Below are positions 17,401-25,628 of a stretch of DNA of 64,000 bases, piece after piece. The notes under the pieces are model-generated. The model worked only from the letters and a program-made list of their open reading frames with translations, was not told the DNA's origin and did no database searches. The stretch covers positions 186,001-250,000 of the forward strand of contig JBAYVD010000001.1 in assembly GCA_041674745.1 (NCBI GenBank), in the 5' to 3' direction. Position numbers and translations under genes: made by a program. This DNA comes from UBA2040 sp041674745 (GTDB lineage: Bacteria > Bacteroidota > Bacteroidia > Flavobacteriales_D > Crocinitomicaceae). Position 1 is the first letter of the stretch; each line of letters opens with the position of its first letter.

Positions 17401-18837
17401 CTATTGACCAATCAATTCGTAGATTTTTTCGAGTTCCAAGTCCCGTTTACCAAATGTGGTTGCATCATACTCCAATAAAATGTCAGGTGTGATGCCGTTG
17501 AAATGAAGAGCAGGCGTGTCATATCGAATGATGTGGGTGGAAGTTTGTATTAAAATTCCGGATTGTGGAAGTTCGAGCAAGGGGTATTTTCCTACGCTTG
17601 CGTTGAGCCAATATTCGCCACCACCTGTTGTTTGCCCAATTAAAGTAGATTCACGCCGATGACGAGCGAAAGACGAAATAAGACTAGCGCCTGATGCGGT
17701 CAATTCATTGGTCAAAACAAACAATTTCCCATTGAAACCTAAGGTGGGATTGGGGTAAATGAAAAAGGTATTTACTTTTCCTTCATCCGTTTTTTCAAAC
17801 GAATCCGATTTTAAAAGTCGAAGCATGGCATTTCCTATCGTTAACTTTTGTCGATCCTTCCAGGAAAAATAAGGCCGGAGATTCTGAGTAGGATACGTAA
17901 ACGTAAAATACGAAGTGTCGGGTAACAAGTAGGAGAGAAAATCCATACACGTGAATAAATTTCCGCCAGGATTGTTGCGTAAATCGAGAATTAGTGTCTT
18001 TACATTGCTATCTGCAATCATTCGAAACACTTTTTCATAAAAGGAATTCTCTTTTCCTTGGATAGATTTGATGCGTAAATAACCCAACGAGTCATGCAAA
18101 ACAGAATAGTAGGCTTGATTGCCTTGAACCAACACTTTTTTGTCGACTTCTACTTTTTGTCGGTAAGCACATGCTTGTACCACAGATGTATGAACAGTTC
18201 CTAATTCATTTTTAGCAACAACTGTGTAAACCGAATCAACAGGAATGTATTTCGTTAAGAACTCCGGAAACAAATTGTTCACGATGTACTTGCTTATTTG
18301 CCGACCGGTGCCATCATCCGGGTGGCAATTCATTAAAATTGCTAAAACACTATCAGCACGGTGCCCGTTTATGGAAATAATTTCATCGCCGATTTCCAGC
18401 GAAGACGGCAAACTATCCTGTACTTTTTGGTTGACCCAGATTTTCTCACCATTGGTAAAAATGAAATAGGGGAATACACTGTCTTTTTTGGTTGAAGTTG
18501 TGATTTTCCCGCTCCATGCAGAATACGAGGTGTGCAAACATTTCACCTCCATCAATACCTCACGAACGGCATTTTCATAGTCTACAGCTGATAGTGTTTC
18601 GGGTAATTTAGCCGTTACTTCTTTGATTTTTAGTCGAAAATCCAATTTTTGATCGAAGGCTAAATTCGATGGATGTCCCACTCGAAATGCAGAATCCATG
18701 TAGCGTAAGTCGATTAATAACTGAGTTTTGGATAAGTTTTGCCCAAATCCAAACAAAGAAATGAATAAAAAAGGCACGGATAGGAAACGCAATTGGAAGT
18801 ATTTCATTGATTGTTTTTTTCTGAAGTAAGTGATCAT
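17401..18837 (-). CDS. S41-family secreted peptidase (second of a tandem pair)
   Basis: 478 residues. After a signal peptide (LSVPFLFISLFGFGQ) there is a helical N-domain, a PDZ-like region around LEIGDEIISINGHRADSVLA, and the S41 core: LILDLRNNPGGN, then LTNELTASGASL with the probable nucleophile serine, and IGQTTGGGEYW. The ATG at 18837 overlaps the upstream stop as ATGA, suggesting translational coupling; the ATG at 18807 gives a neater signal peptide and is a real alternative. The product is clearly a paralogue of the next gene, so the pair arose by tandem duplication. Substrate unknown. Confidence 0.85.
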   Translation of the reverse strand: MITYFRKKQSMKYFQLRFLSVPFLFISLFGFGQNLSKTQLLIDLRYMDSAFRVGHPSNLAFDQKLDFRLKIKEVTAKLPETLSAVDYENAVREVLMEVKCLHTSYSAWSGKITTSTKKDSVFPYFIFTNGEKIWVNQKVQDSLPSSLEIGDEIISINGHRADSVLAILMNCHPDDGTGRQISKYIVNNLFPEFLTKYIPVDSVYTVVAKNELGTVHTSVVQACAYRQKVEVDKKVLVQGNQAYYSVLHDSLGYLRIKSIQGKENSFYEKVFRMIADSNVKTLILDLRNNPGGNLFTCMDFLSYLLPDTSYFTFTYPTQNLRPYFSWKDRQKLTIGNAMLRLLKSDSFEKTDEGKVNTFFIYPNPTLGFNGKLFVLTNELTASGASLISSFARHRRESTLIGQTTGGGEYWLNASVGKYPLLELPQSGILIQTSTHIIRYDTPALHFNGITPDILLEYDATTFGKRDLELEKIYELIGQ

Positions 18838-20237
18838 TTCGTTCCTATCAACTCAAAAACGGTTTCCAGTTCTAGATCTCGAATTCCATAGGTTTGAGGG
18901 TCATAAAGAATGGGAAAATCCGGTTCGATGCCGTTGAAATGCTTCATCGGGAAGTCGCTTTGCATATGAGTAGTCGCCGTTTGAATTCGCAAGCCAGATT
19001 TGGGCAACTGAATCATGGCGTAGATACCAGCACTGTTCCAAAATTCTCCACCACCCGTTTTTTGTCCAATCACAACAGCTTTTGCATGATGTTTGGCATA
19101 TGCCGTAATGAAACTGGAACCGGAAGCCGTATATCCATTGGTTAAAACGAAAATTTTGCCACCAAAGTGCAAACGTTCTTTTGGGTAAATTACGCTCGTA
19201 AAACGAGTTCCTGCTTGGGTTTTTTCGTAGGTGAATTTTTTAAATAGCTTCCACCGAAAATTGTTCCATCGACTTTTACGACGGTAGTGGGCACTGATGA
19301 AAGGGCGCATATTTTGCTTGGGAAACGTAATGGAAAAAGCGCAGGTATCGGCGGCAAAATAACTGATTAAATCAGCTGAACTAAACAGGGAACCTCCCGT
19401 GTTGTTGCGCAAATCTAGTACAAGATAATTCAGTTTTCGGTCGGCAATGCGCTGAAAAACGCGGTCGTAAAATTCTTGTTCTCGCGATTCGATGCTGGAA
19501 ATTCGGAGATAGCCAATGGTGTCTTTTAACAAGGAAAAGTACGCTTGGTTGCCCAAAACATCAATTTCTTTGTCGATTTCTTCCTTCTTTTTGAAAACCC
19601 AACCGCTTTCTGTCGTTGAAACTAGCTTGCCTTCGTGGTTCCGACTTTGGACGTGAAAAACAGAATCTCGATCGATGCATTTTGCAAAAAGAGGAGGAAA
19701 CAATTCATTGATCATTTGGGCAGAAAGGTCGAAGCCTACGCCATCTTGCGGATGATAATTTTTTAGAATAGTTAAAACACTATCAGTTTTGTGCCCGTTG
19801 ATGGAAAGGACTTCGTCCCCGCGTTGCAAGGTCGATTGAACACTGTCGTTCATTTTTTCAAGAATCCAAATTTTGTGTCCATCCGTGAAAACATAAAAGG
19901 GAAAAAATTTAGTTGGAACATTCTTTTTAGGCGTGACTTTGCTCCAAGAATCTACATTGGTGTGCGAACAGTGCACTTCCATGAGAACTTCTCGAACCAC
20001 ATTTTCATATTGAATTTTAGAAATGGAATCGGGTAAATTTTTCGTCACCCGCGCAATACTGGGGGCGAATTCTATCTTAGGGTTTTCAATCAAATTCATG
20101 GGATGACCGTACCGAAACGCGGAATCCATGAATTGCAAATCCGCCAACAAATCACTTTTTGAAAATTGCTGACCAAAGGAAAGTAGACTGATCAAACAGC
20201 CACCAATAATCAGGAGCAACGAAAAAGGTATGCGCAT
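18834..20237 (-). CDS. S41-family secreted peptidase (first of a tandem pair)
   Basis: 467 residues with a signal peptide ending near LLSFGQ. Same order as its neighbour: an N-domain with the shared DLQFMDSAFRYGHP block, a PDZ-like segment (LQRGDEVLSINGHKTDSVL), then LVLDLRNNTGGSL, LTNGYTASGSSF and IGQKTGGGEFW. Conserved glycines and the TASG-x-S serine are kept in both copies, so both look active. S41 peptidases cleave protein tails in the periplasm or cell envelope; the target here cannot be read from the sequence. Confidence 0.85.
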   Translation of the reverse strand: MRIPFSLLLIIGGCLISLLSFGQQFSKSDLLADLQFMDSAFRYGHPMNLIENPKIEFAPSIARVTKNLPDSISKIQYENVVREVLMEVHCSHTNVDSWSKVTPKKNVPTKFFPFYVFTDGHKIWILEKMNDSVQSTLQRGDEVLSINGHKTDSVLTILKNYHPQDGVGFDLSAQMINELFPPLFAKCIDRDSVFHVQSRNHEGKLVSTTESGWVFKKKEEIDKEIDVLGNQAYFSLLKDTIGYLRISSIESREQEFYDRVFQRIADRKLNYLVLDLRNNTGGSLFSSADLISYFAADTCAFSITFPKQNMRPFISAHYRRKSRWNNFRWKLFKKFTYEKTQAGTRFTSVIYPKERLHFGGKIFVLTNGYTASGSSFITAYAKHHAKAVVIGQKTGGGEFWNSAGIYAMIQLPKSGLRIQTATTHMQSDFPMKHFNGIEPDFPILYDPQTYGIRDLELETVFELIGTK

Positions 20238-20330
20238 CGGTTCAACTTTTTCCTAAAGATAGAAAAGCAATTGAAAATAATCGGACCTTTTTTGTCGCTC
20301 CTGCTAAAATGATTTGTTCAATCTCTATTC

Positions 20331-21626
20331 TCAGACATCAATGCCTTTGAGCATCTTGTTCCAATACAAATGAGGTAAAATATATTTTTTTAAGTACCAC
20401 AAACGGCGATGTTCTTTGGAAGAATCTTTGATGAACATTTGCTTCAATTTTGGATCGGGTGTGAATTTCGATTCATAATCAAATTCTGCCAAGACCATTT
20501 TCCCATAACCGGTCACCAACGGACAAGAGGAGTAACCGTTGTAGGTTTTAATTCCTAATTTTTCAGACTGCATTAAGGCAGAAATGTTCCCTACGACCAC
20601 CGGTACTTGTTTTCGAATGGCGGCACCTGTTTTTGCTGTTGGCAAAGCCGCGGCATCTCCAATTCCGAAAATATTGGGGTATTTGTTGTGTTGTAAAGTG
20701 TTAATGTTTACATCAATCCACCCTCCTTCGTTTGCGAGTGCGGAGTTTTTAATAAAATCTGGAGCGGTTTGCGGTGGTGCCAAGTGCATCATGTCGAAGT
20801 GGATTCCAAACAATCCATCCGCCCGACTGATTTCTACATCCTTGTTATTGAAATTAATGGTTTCATCAATAACAGTTCCTTCCGAGTGGTCTTGCATGAT
20901 TACACAACCACCCGCCGCTGGATCTTTCGTTACTTTGTACCAAGCAATTTGTTTTTCGGCATCTACTTCTACCAAAGTATGATGATATCGAAGGTTGATG
21001 TCTTTCTTTTTCACCACTTCCATCAAGGTTTTCGCAATGGGTGCTACGCCAAAAATAACGCCACCTGGTAAAGCAAAAACGATATCTGTTTTCGATCGAA
21101 CACCTGCTTTTTTGAAGTGCTCTTCCGCCAAATACATGATTTTTTGAGGAGCTCCCCCGCATTTTATGGGCGTTGCCGGCAACGTGAATAAGGCCGTTCC
21201 TCCCTTGAAGTTTTGTAAAACTTTCCAAGTAAATTTTGGATCAGTATAATTACTGCAGACTACTCCTTTGTCAATCGCTTCGGTTAATCCTTTTACCAAT
21301 GTGGTATCGATTTTTATTCCTGGAGACACGACCAAATAGTCGTATTCAAAAACGTTTCCGTCTTTAGTTGTGACTGTATTTTTTTCTGGATCGAATGTAT
21401 CAGCATATTCTTTTACCCATTCCACTCCTTTGGGCATAACGGATGCCATGGTGCGTTTGGTTTTTTCAAAGTTGTAGGTATTTGCCCCTACAAGAGTCCA
21501 AGCGGGTTGGTAATAGTGAAATTCAGCTGGCTCCAATAGCGTCACTTTAACATTTCCTTTTTTAAGGAATTGTGCAGCTGTCATGATACCACCGGTTCCT
21601 CCACCGACAATTAAAATTCGTTTCAT
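20331..21626 (-). CDS. sqr: Sulfide:quinone oxidoreductase (SQOR-like, type II)
   Basis: Flavoprotein that oxidises sulfide to a persulfide or polysulfide and passes electrons to quinone. 431 residues: an N-terminal GGGTGG dinucleotide-binding motif (8-13), EFHYYQPAWTLVGA (35-48), and two cysteines placed as in human SQOR, C156 in PIKCGGAPQKIMYL and C368 in SSCPLVTGYGKM. The third cysteine of type I SQR is not needed. The C-terminal amphipathic helix (WYLKKYILPHLYWNKML) should attach it to the membrane. Upstream are a Bacteroidota promoter and a 16-bp palindrome; cstB-like lies 136 bp upstream, separately terminated. Confidence 0.9.
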   Translation of the reverse strand: MKRILIVGGGTGGIMTAAQFLKKGNVKVTLLEPAEFHYYQPAWTLVGANTYNFEKTKRTMASVMPKGVEWVKEYADTFDPEKNTVTTKDGNVFEYDYLVVSPGIKIDTTLVKGLTEAIDKGVVCSNYTDPKFTWKVLQNFKGGTALFTLPATPIKCGGAPQKIMYLAEEHFKKAGVRSKTDIVFALPGGVIFGVAPIAKTLMEVVKKKDINLRYHHTLVEVDAEKQIAWYKVTKDPAAGGCVIMQDHSEGTVIDETINFNNKDVEISRADGLFGIHFDMMHLAPPQTAPDFIKNSALANEGGWIDVNINTLQHNKYPNIFGIGDAAALPTAKTGAAIRKQVPVVVGNISALMQSEKLGIKTYNGYSSCPLVTGYGKMVLAEFDYESKFTPDPKLKQMFIKDSSKEHRRLWYLKKYILPHLYWNKMLKGIDV

Positions 21627-21652
21627 ATAAATTGTTTTAGCGGGCTAAATAT

Positions 21653-21682
21653 CAAATTTATCGATAACAATCTCTGTAACAA
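21653..21682 (-). promoter_or_regulatory. Promoter of sqr
   Basis: On the minus strand TTG (21680-21682) is followed after 19 nt by TAAATTTG (21653-21660), an exact fit to the Bacteroidota consensus. The ATG is 27 bases further on at 21626. The -33 TTG lies inside the palindromic operator. Confidence 0.75.
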
Positions 21683-21690
21683 TTGTTACA
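21675..21690. promoter_or_regulatory. 16-bp perfect palindrome, probable operator of sqr
   Basis: TGTAACAATTGTTACA is a perfect inverted repeat that covers the -33 element of the sqr promoter. A related dyad is found upstream of the persulfide dioxygenase gene. Size and symmetry suit a dimeric regulator such as a CRP/FNR-family protein; the regulator itself is not in the window. Confidence 0.65.
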
Positions 21691-21706
21691 AGTTTGAATT
21701 GAACAT

Positions 21707-21737
21707 AAAAAAAGGCTCCAACTTGTGGAACCTTTTT
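21707..21737 (-). terminator. Terminator between the persulfide dioxygenase gene and sqr
   Basis: A stem of aaaaaaagg-c-tcca with tgga-a-cctttttt-side bases (one internal mismatch), T-rich on the minus-strand 3' side. It is 26 bases after the stop at 21763, so sqr depends on its own promoter. Confidence 0.7.
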
Positions 21738-21762
21738 GATTGTTTTACTTGTAAAATTAGAA

Positions 21763-23175
21763 CTATAACAAAGTTGATGGACAAACATATTCCGTCAATT
21801 CATATTCGTTGGAAGCTTTGATAGCACTAAATCCGCCCAAAACATTCACTAAATTTTTGTAGCCTCTTGCTTGCAAGATGGAGATGAAAATCACAGAGCG
21901 GTAACCGCCAGCACAATGGATGTAACTTTTTTCTGTGTTGGAGATATCTTTCATGCTTTCATTGATATAATCCAAAGGTGCATTGGTCGCATTTACCACG
22001 TGCTCACTTTGGTATTCGCTGGCTTTGCGTACATCGACAATTTTCGCATGTTTCATTTTTGCCAAATCTTCTGGCGCAATCGAATTGATAGACTCAACGG
22101 GCATTCCAGCGGCAGACCAAGCGGCAATACCACCTTTCAAGAAACCTTGTGCATTGTCGTATCCAACACGTGCCATTCGCGTAATTACTTCTTCCTCACG
22201 ACCTTCTTCTGCGACGATCAAAATTTCTTGTTTCACATCCGGTACGAGTGTTCCCAACCAAGTCGCGAAACTACCGTCGATGCCAATGAAAACGGATCCA
22301 GGAATAAATCCTTTGACGAATTCTTTTTCCGAACGCGTATCAATCACCAAGGCATTGGTTTCGGATGCAACCACTTCAAATTCAGTTGGATTCAATCCTC
22401 TTGTTCCTTGGTTTAGCACGCTATCCAACGATTCATATCCTTGAATGTTGATCAAAACATTTTGTGGGAAATAGGATGGAGGCGGCATCAAACCCGTCAA
22501 TACTTCTTTTTTGAATTCTTCTTTGGTCATGTCGGGACGCAAAGCATAATTGGTTGCTTTTTGGTTGCCCAAGGTATCAAATCGTTCGCTGCTCATGTTT
22601 TTTCCGCATGCACTGCCTTGTCCGTGATTCGGGTAAACGATAATATCGTTGTTCAACGGCATAATTTTGTTGCGCAATGAATCAAACAAATGCCCTGCTA
22701 ACATGTCTTGCGTTAATTCAGCAATTACTTTTTGAGCCAAGTCAGGTCGACCTACATCGCCGATAAACAAGGTGTCGCCAGAAAACAAAGCTGTTTCTTT
22801 ACCGTTTTCGTCGCGCAATAAGTAGCAAGAACTTTCCATGGTATGTCCTGGCGTATGCAATACTTCAATGGTAATGTCGCCTACTTTGAAAATTTGTCCG
22901 TCGGTGGCAACAATTTTCTCAAAACCAGTTTCCATGGTTGTTGGGCCGTACACAATGGAAGCGCCCGTTTGTTTTGCCAAATCAATGTGACCCGACACGA
23001 AATCTGCGTGAAAATGCGTTTCAAAAATGTATTTTATTTTACCATTGTCATTTTGCGCTCTTTCCAAATAAGGAGCCGTATCACGCATGGGGTCAATAAT
23101 CGCAATTTCGCCTTTTGATTCAATGTAGTAAGCCGCTTCAGCCAAACATCCGGTGTAAATTTGTTCTAACTTCAT
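21763..23175 (-). CDS. Persulfide dioxygenase-rhodanese fusion (CstB/ETHE1-like)
   Basis: 470 residues in three parts. The N-terminal metallo-beta-lactamase fold has THFHADFVSGH (H54, H56, D58), TPGHT and SGDTLFIGDVGRPD, as in ETHE1 persulfide dioxygenases. A first rhodanese domain (about 255-365) has no catalytic cysteine in its loop (VAEEGREEE). A second rhodanese (about 370-470) has an active loop with C421 in HCAGGYRS. This MBL-pseudorhodanese-rhodanese order is that of staphylococcal CstB. It would oxidise the persulfide made by the sqr product to sulfite and thiosulfate. A dyad related to the sqr operator lies upstream. Confidence 0.9.
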   Translation of the reverse strand: MKLEQIYTGCLAEAAYYIESKGEIAIIDPMRDTAPYLERAQNDNGKIKYIFETHFHADFVSGHIDLAKQTGASIVYGPTTMETGFEKIVATDGQIFKVGDITIEVLHTPGHTMESSCYLLRDENGKETALFSGDTLFIGDVGRPDLAQKVIAELTQDMLAGHLFDSLRNKIMPLNNDIIVYPNHGQGSACGKNMSSERFDTLGNQKATNYALRPDMTKEEFKKEVLTGLMPPPSYFPQNVLINIQGYESLDSVLNQGTRGLNPTEFEVVASETNALVIDTRSEKEFVKGFIPGSVFIGIDGSFATWLGTLVPDVKQEILIVAEEGREEEVITRMARVGYDNAQGFLKGGIAAWSAAGMPVESINSIAPEDLAKMKHAKIVDVRKASEYQSEHVVNATNAPLDYINESMKDISNTEKSYIHCAGGYRSVIFISILQARGYKNLVNVLGGFSAIKASNEYELTEYVCPSTLL

Positions 23176-23231
23176 ATCTTTTTGCTAATAAATGTGTTTC
23201 TTTCTATATCCCTCTTTTATCAAGAGTCAGA

Positions 23232-23239
23232 CAAAAGTA
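23232..23239 (-). promoter_or_regulatory. -7 box of the persulfide dioxygenase gene (TACTTTTG)
   Basis: Exact TAnnTTTG match on the minus strand, 56 bases before the ATG at 23175. No TTG at the expected distance; the dyad at 23261-23276 lies 21 bases upstream of it. Confidence 0.5.
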
Positions 23240-23260
23240 GAGACTTCATTTCGAATGATT

Positions 23261-23276
23261 TGTGACTTGGGTTACA
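23261..23276. promoter_or_regulatory. Dyad related to the sqr operator
   Basis: TGTGACTTGGGTTACA has the same half-site plan as the sqr palindrome: TGTnAC, 4 nt, GTTACA, with one half-site mismatch. It lies upstream of the persulfide dioxygenase promoter. The rest of the 461-base gap 23176-23636 shows only a short open frame (23424-23630) without convincing features. Confidence 0.55.
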
Positions 23277-23636
23277 TTGCTGAATGATACAAATCAGATT
23301 TGTTATACCCTAGAGGAACCAGAGAGACTAGCAACACATTTGTTATTATTCGTCCATTCGCGGCTTTTTTTTAACACAAACTTAATTGTGGCATTCTATT
23401 TGATTTAGATTGAATTAGGATATTTGAGAATAGTAATCCAAAGGTTGAATTATCAAAAAACGTTCGAATATGACAGTCTTCTCCAAACGAGTTTCCATGC
23501 GTTTCCAAATAGCCGTGTACCTCTTTATTTTCAGTTGGATTTTTACCAGCGTGATGCTATTTTTCGTTTCTTAATTTTTTCTCTGTCATTCAATTTCTTC
23601 CGTTTAAAAAGGCAGGAAATTGACTTTTAAAGCTTA

Positions 23637-23927
23637 CTACTTCACCAATAGGATTTGAGTAGTTTCAATGGCGTCAATCCAATGTTTCACGTGCGGTTCG
23701 ATTAGGACATAATCACCGTTCGATAATTCGTGTTTTTCACCGTTTTCATTTTCGAAAATAGCTTTACCAGAAACACAGACGGCTACAGCAGATGTTTTTG
23801 TGCTATGTTCGGCTAATCGCTCACTTTTTAAAATTTGAATGGAAATCGCCGTTCCTGCATTTTCACTTTTGAAAAGAAGGTTGGCAGAGACAGGTTTTTC
23901 GTTTTGGTGTAAAGAGGTAAGGTTCAT
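23637..23927 (-). CDS. Small cupin-domain protein
   Basis: 96 residues forming one cupin barrel. The second cupin motif is readable as LSNGDYVLIEPHVKHWIDA, with a histidine pair (H, x3, H) placed for metal binding; the first motif is weak (LAEHSTKTSAVAVCVSGKAIF, histidine kept). Function unknown; small cupins of this kind often bind a metal or a small ligand. The gene stands alone on the minus strand, divergent from the MarR/efflux operon, 184 bases away. Confidence 0.75.
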   Translation of the reverse strand: MNLTSLHQNEKPVSANLLFKSENAGTAISIQILKSERLAEHSTKTSAVAVCVSGKAIFENENGEKHELSNGDYVLIEPHVKHWIDAIETTQILLVK

Positions 23928-24033
23928 ATTGGGTTCTTATAGAATATTATACTTTAAAGATACTAAGATCATTTTATTCATTGTTTAGAAAGGAAGAAAT
24001 GCGACTAAATAATTGTTCGACTACCTTTTTACA

Positions 24034-24091
24034 GGTTACGTTAACCAATTTAAGTTAAAACAAAAACAATTTACCGTGTTAATAGTTAACA
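24034..24091. promoter_or_regulatory. Cluster of dyads upstream of marR, probable operators
   Basis: Three symmetric sites lie within 60 bp just before the marR start at 24112: GGTTA-CGT-TAACC (24034-24046), TTTAA-G-TTAAA (24049-24059) and TGTTAA-TAG-TTAACA (24077-24091). The first and last share a GTTA-type half-site with a 3-nt spacer, and their centres are 44 bp apart. This is what autorepression by a MarR dimer would look like. Confidence 0.55.
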
Positions 24092-24111
24092 TTGTATACT
24101 ATTGATAAATT

Positions 24112-24585
24112 ATGATTCAAACAGAGTGGCCGCTGAGTAGGATTTTTGCGATTTTAACGAAGCAATACATTGGACAATTGGCTTTGCGCATGGCCGGAAC
24201 ACCGATCGAGCGTTATTATTTCCCATTGTATATTATCGGCAAAAATTCAGGCAAAATAAGTCAACAGGAATTGGCAGACCAAGTACTTACGGACAAAGTG
24301 AGTTTGGTTCGCGTATTGGATATACTCACCGAAGATGGCTGGGTGGAGCGTTTGGTAAATCCGGCAGATCGTAGACAGCATTTATTGTGTGTAACGGAAA
24401 AAGCAAAACCTTGGATTCAAGAAATTGAAGATGGATTGCGGGAAACCAATACATATTTTCTCGACTTTATTCCAGAAGAAAAGCGTACAGAATTCAAAGA
24501 AATGTTGTCCCTCATGGTGTGTAAATCGAAAAATTTACCAATCGAAGATATTGAAATTTTTTACAATCGACCAAATCAAAAATAA
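24112..24585 (+). CDS. MarR-family transcriptional regulator
   Basis: 157 residues with a winged helix: ISQQELADQVLTDKVSLVRVLDILTEDGWVERLVNPADRRQHLL is the recognition helix and wing with the family D-R-R signature. Helices at both ends form the dimer interface. It starts the four-gene efflux operon, 2 bases before the adaptor gene, so it most likely represses this operon until a drug-like ligand binds. Three dyads just upstream support autoregulation. Confidence 0.9.
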   Translation: MIQTEWPLSRIFAILTKQYIGQLALRMAGTPIERYYFPLYIIGKNSGKISQQELADQVLTDKVSLVRVLDILTEDGWVERLVNPADRRQHLLCVTEKAKPWIQEIEDGLRETNTYFLDFIPEEKRTEFKEMLSLMVCKSKNLPIEDIEIFYNRPNQK

Positions 24586-24587
24586 GC

Positions 24588-25628
24588 ATGAAAAGTAAAG
24601 TGATTTTGACCGTTTTAGGTCTAGTATGGATGCTGTTTTCTTGCGGCAGTGATAACAAGGAAATTAAATCTGCTCCCAATGCGGGAATGAAATCTACCGT
24701 TGAGGTGGTTGAAATTGAACCAGGAGATGTCGCGCGCGTCATTTCTATTCCCGGCACCATTCTTCCCAATGAGGAAGTTCAATTGTTCAGTGAAGTATCG
24801 GGTCGTATCCAATCAATTAATTTTCAGGAAGGACAAACCATCAATAAAGGAGCGGTTTTGTTGGTCGTGGATACGGATATTTTAAAAGCGCAACGAGCCA
24901 GTTTGCACGTAGAAGCCGATTTGGCGCGGAAAGACGAAGCACGCAAAAAGGTTTTGTTGGACGCAAAAGGAATTAGTTTGGAAGAATATGAAAAATCGGC
25001 TTCTCAACTGGCGAACATCCAATCTCAAATTGATTTGGTCAATGTGCAAATTTCAAAAGCCACGCTTCGCGCACCATTTTCGGGTCGTATCGGATTGAGA
25101 AGAGTGAGTGAAGGCGCTTTCATTTCTCCAAGTACGGCTATTACAACCATCATTCAGGAAAATCCGATAAAAATTGAGTTTGCGATTTCTGAAAGTTATG
25201 CCAGCATCGTGAAAATCGGGCAGACCATTACTTTCAAGACAGACCATTCGCAAGATGATTTTTCGGCCGCAGTATATGCCTACGAACCGCTGATTGATGC
25301 CGAAACAAGAATGCTCACGCTGCGCGCAAAAGCACAGAATCACGGCAAATTGATGGTTGGAACATTTGTTTCAGTTGACTATGATTTAGGGAAGGAACAA
25401 AACGCCTTTATGGTGCCTTCCGAAAGCATTATTCCAGTTTTGAAAGGACAGAAAATCTTCGTTGTACGAAACGGTGAGGTGGTTGAAGTACCAGTGGAAA
25501 TTGGGATACGAACCGCTGAAAAAGTACAGATAATTGGAGATGTAAAAGCGAGTGAAAAAGTACTAATAACCGGATTGTTAGCCGTTAGAGCTGGCACACC
25601 TGTCAACGTAAAAATCGTAAAAAAATGA
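24588..25628 (+). CDS. RND efflux periplasmic adaptor (membrane fusion protein), lipoprotein
   Basis: 346 residues. The N-terminus is a lipoprotein signal with lipobox LFSC and lipidated C19. Then come a beta-barrel strand region, a biotinyl-lipoyl half-motif (GRIQSINFQEGQTINKGAVLL), an alpha-hairpin (about 100-155), the second lipoyl half (LRAPFSGRIGLRRVSEGAFI) and a membrane-proximal domain. It links the inner-membrane pump to the TolC-like channel. Its stop overlaps the pump start as ATGA (25625-25628). Confidence 0.92.
   Translation: MKSKVILTVLGLVWMLFSCGSDNKEIKSAPNAGMKSTVEVVEIEPGDVARVISIPGTILPNEEVQLFSEVSGRIQSINFQEGQTINKGAVLLVVDTDILKAQRASLHVEADLARKDEARKKVLLDAKGISLEEYEKSASQLANIQSQIDLVNVQISKATLRAPFSGRIGLRRVSEGAFISPSTAITTIIQENPIKIEFAISESYASIVKIGQTITFKTDHSQDDFSAAVYAYEPLIDAETRMLTLRAKAQNHGKLMVGTFVSVDYDLGKEQNAFMVPSESIIPVLKGQKIFVVRNGEVVEVPVEIGIRTAEKVQIIGDVKASEKVLITGLLAVRAGTPVNVKIVKK

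Noticed and set aside
23424..23630. 68-codon open frame between the persulfide dioxygenase and cupin genes
   Set aside because: Low-complexity aromatic composition, no promoter or domain; taken as a chance frame.
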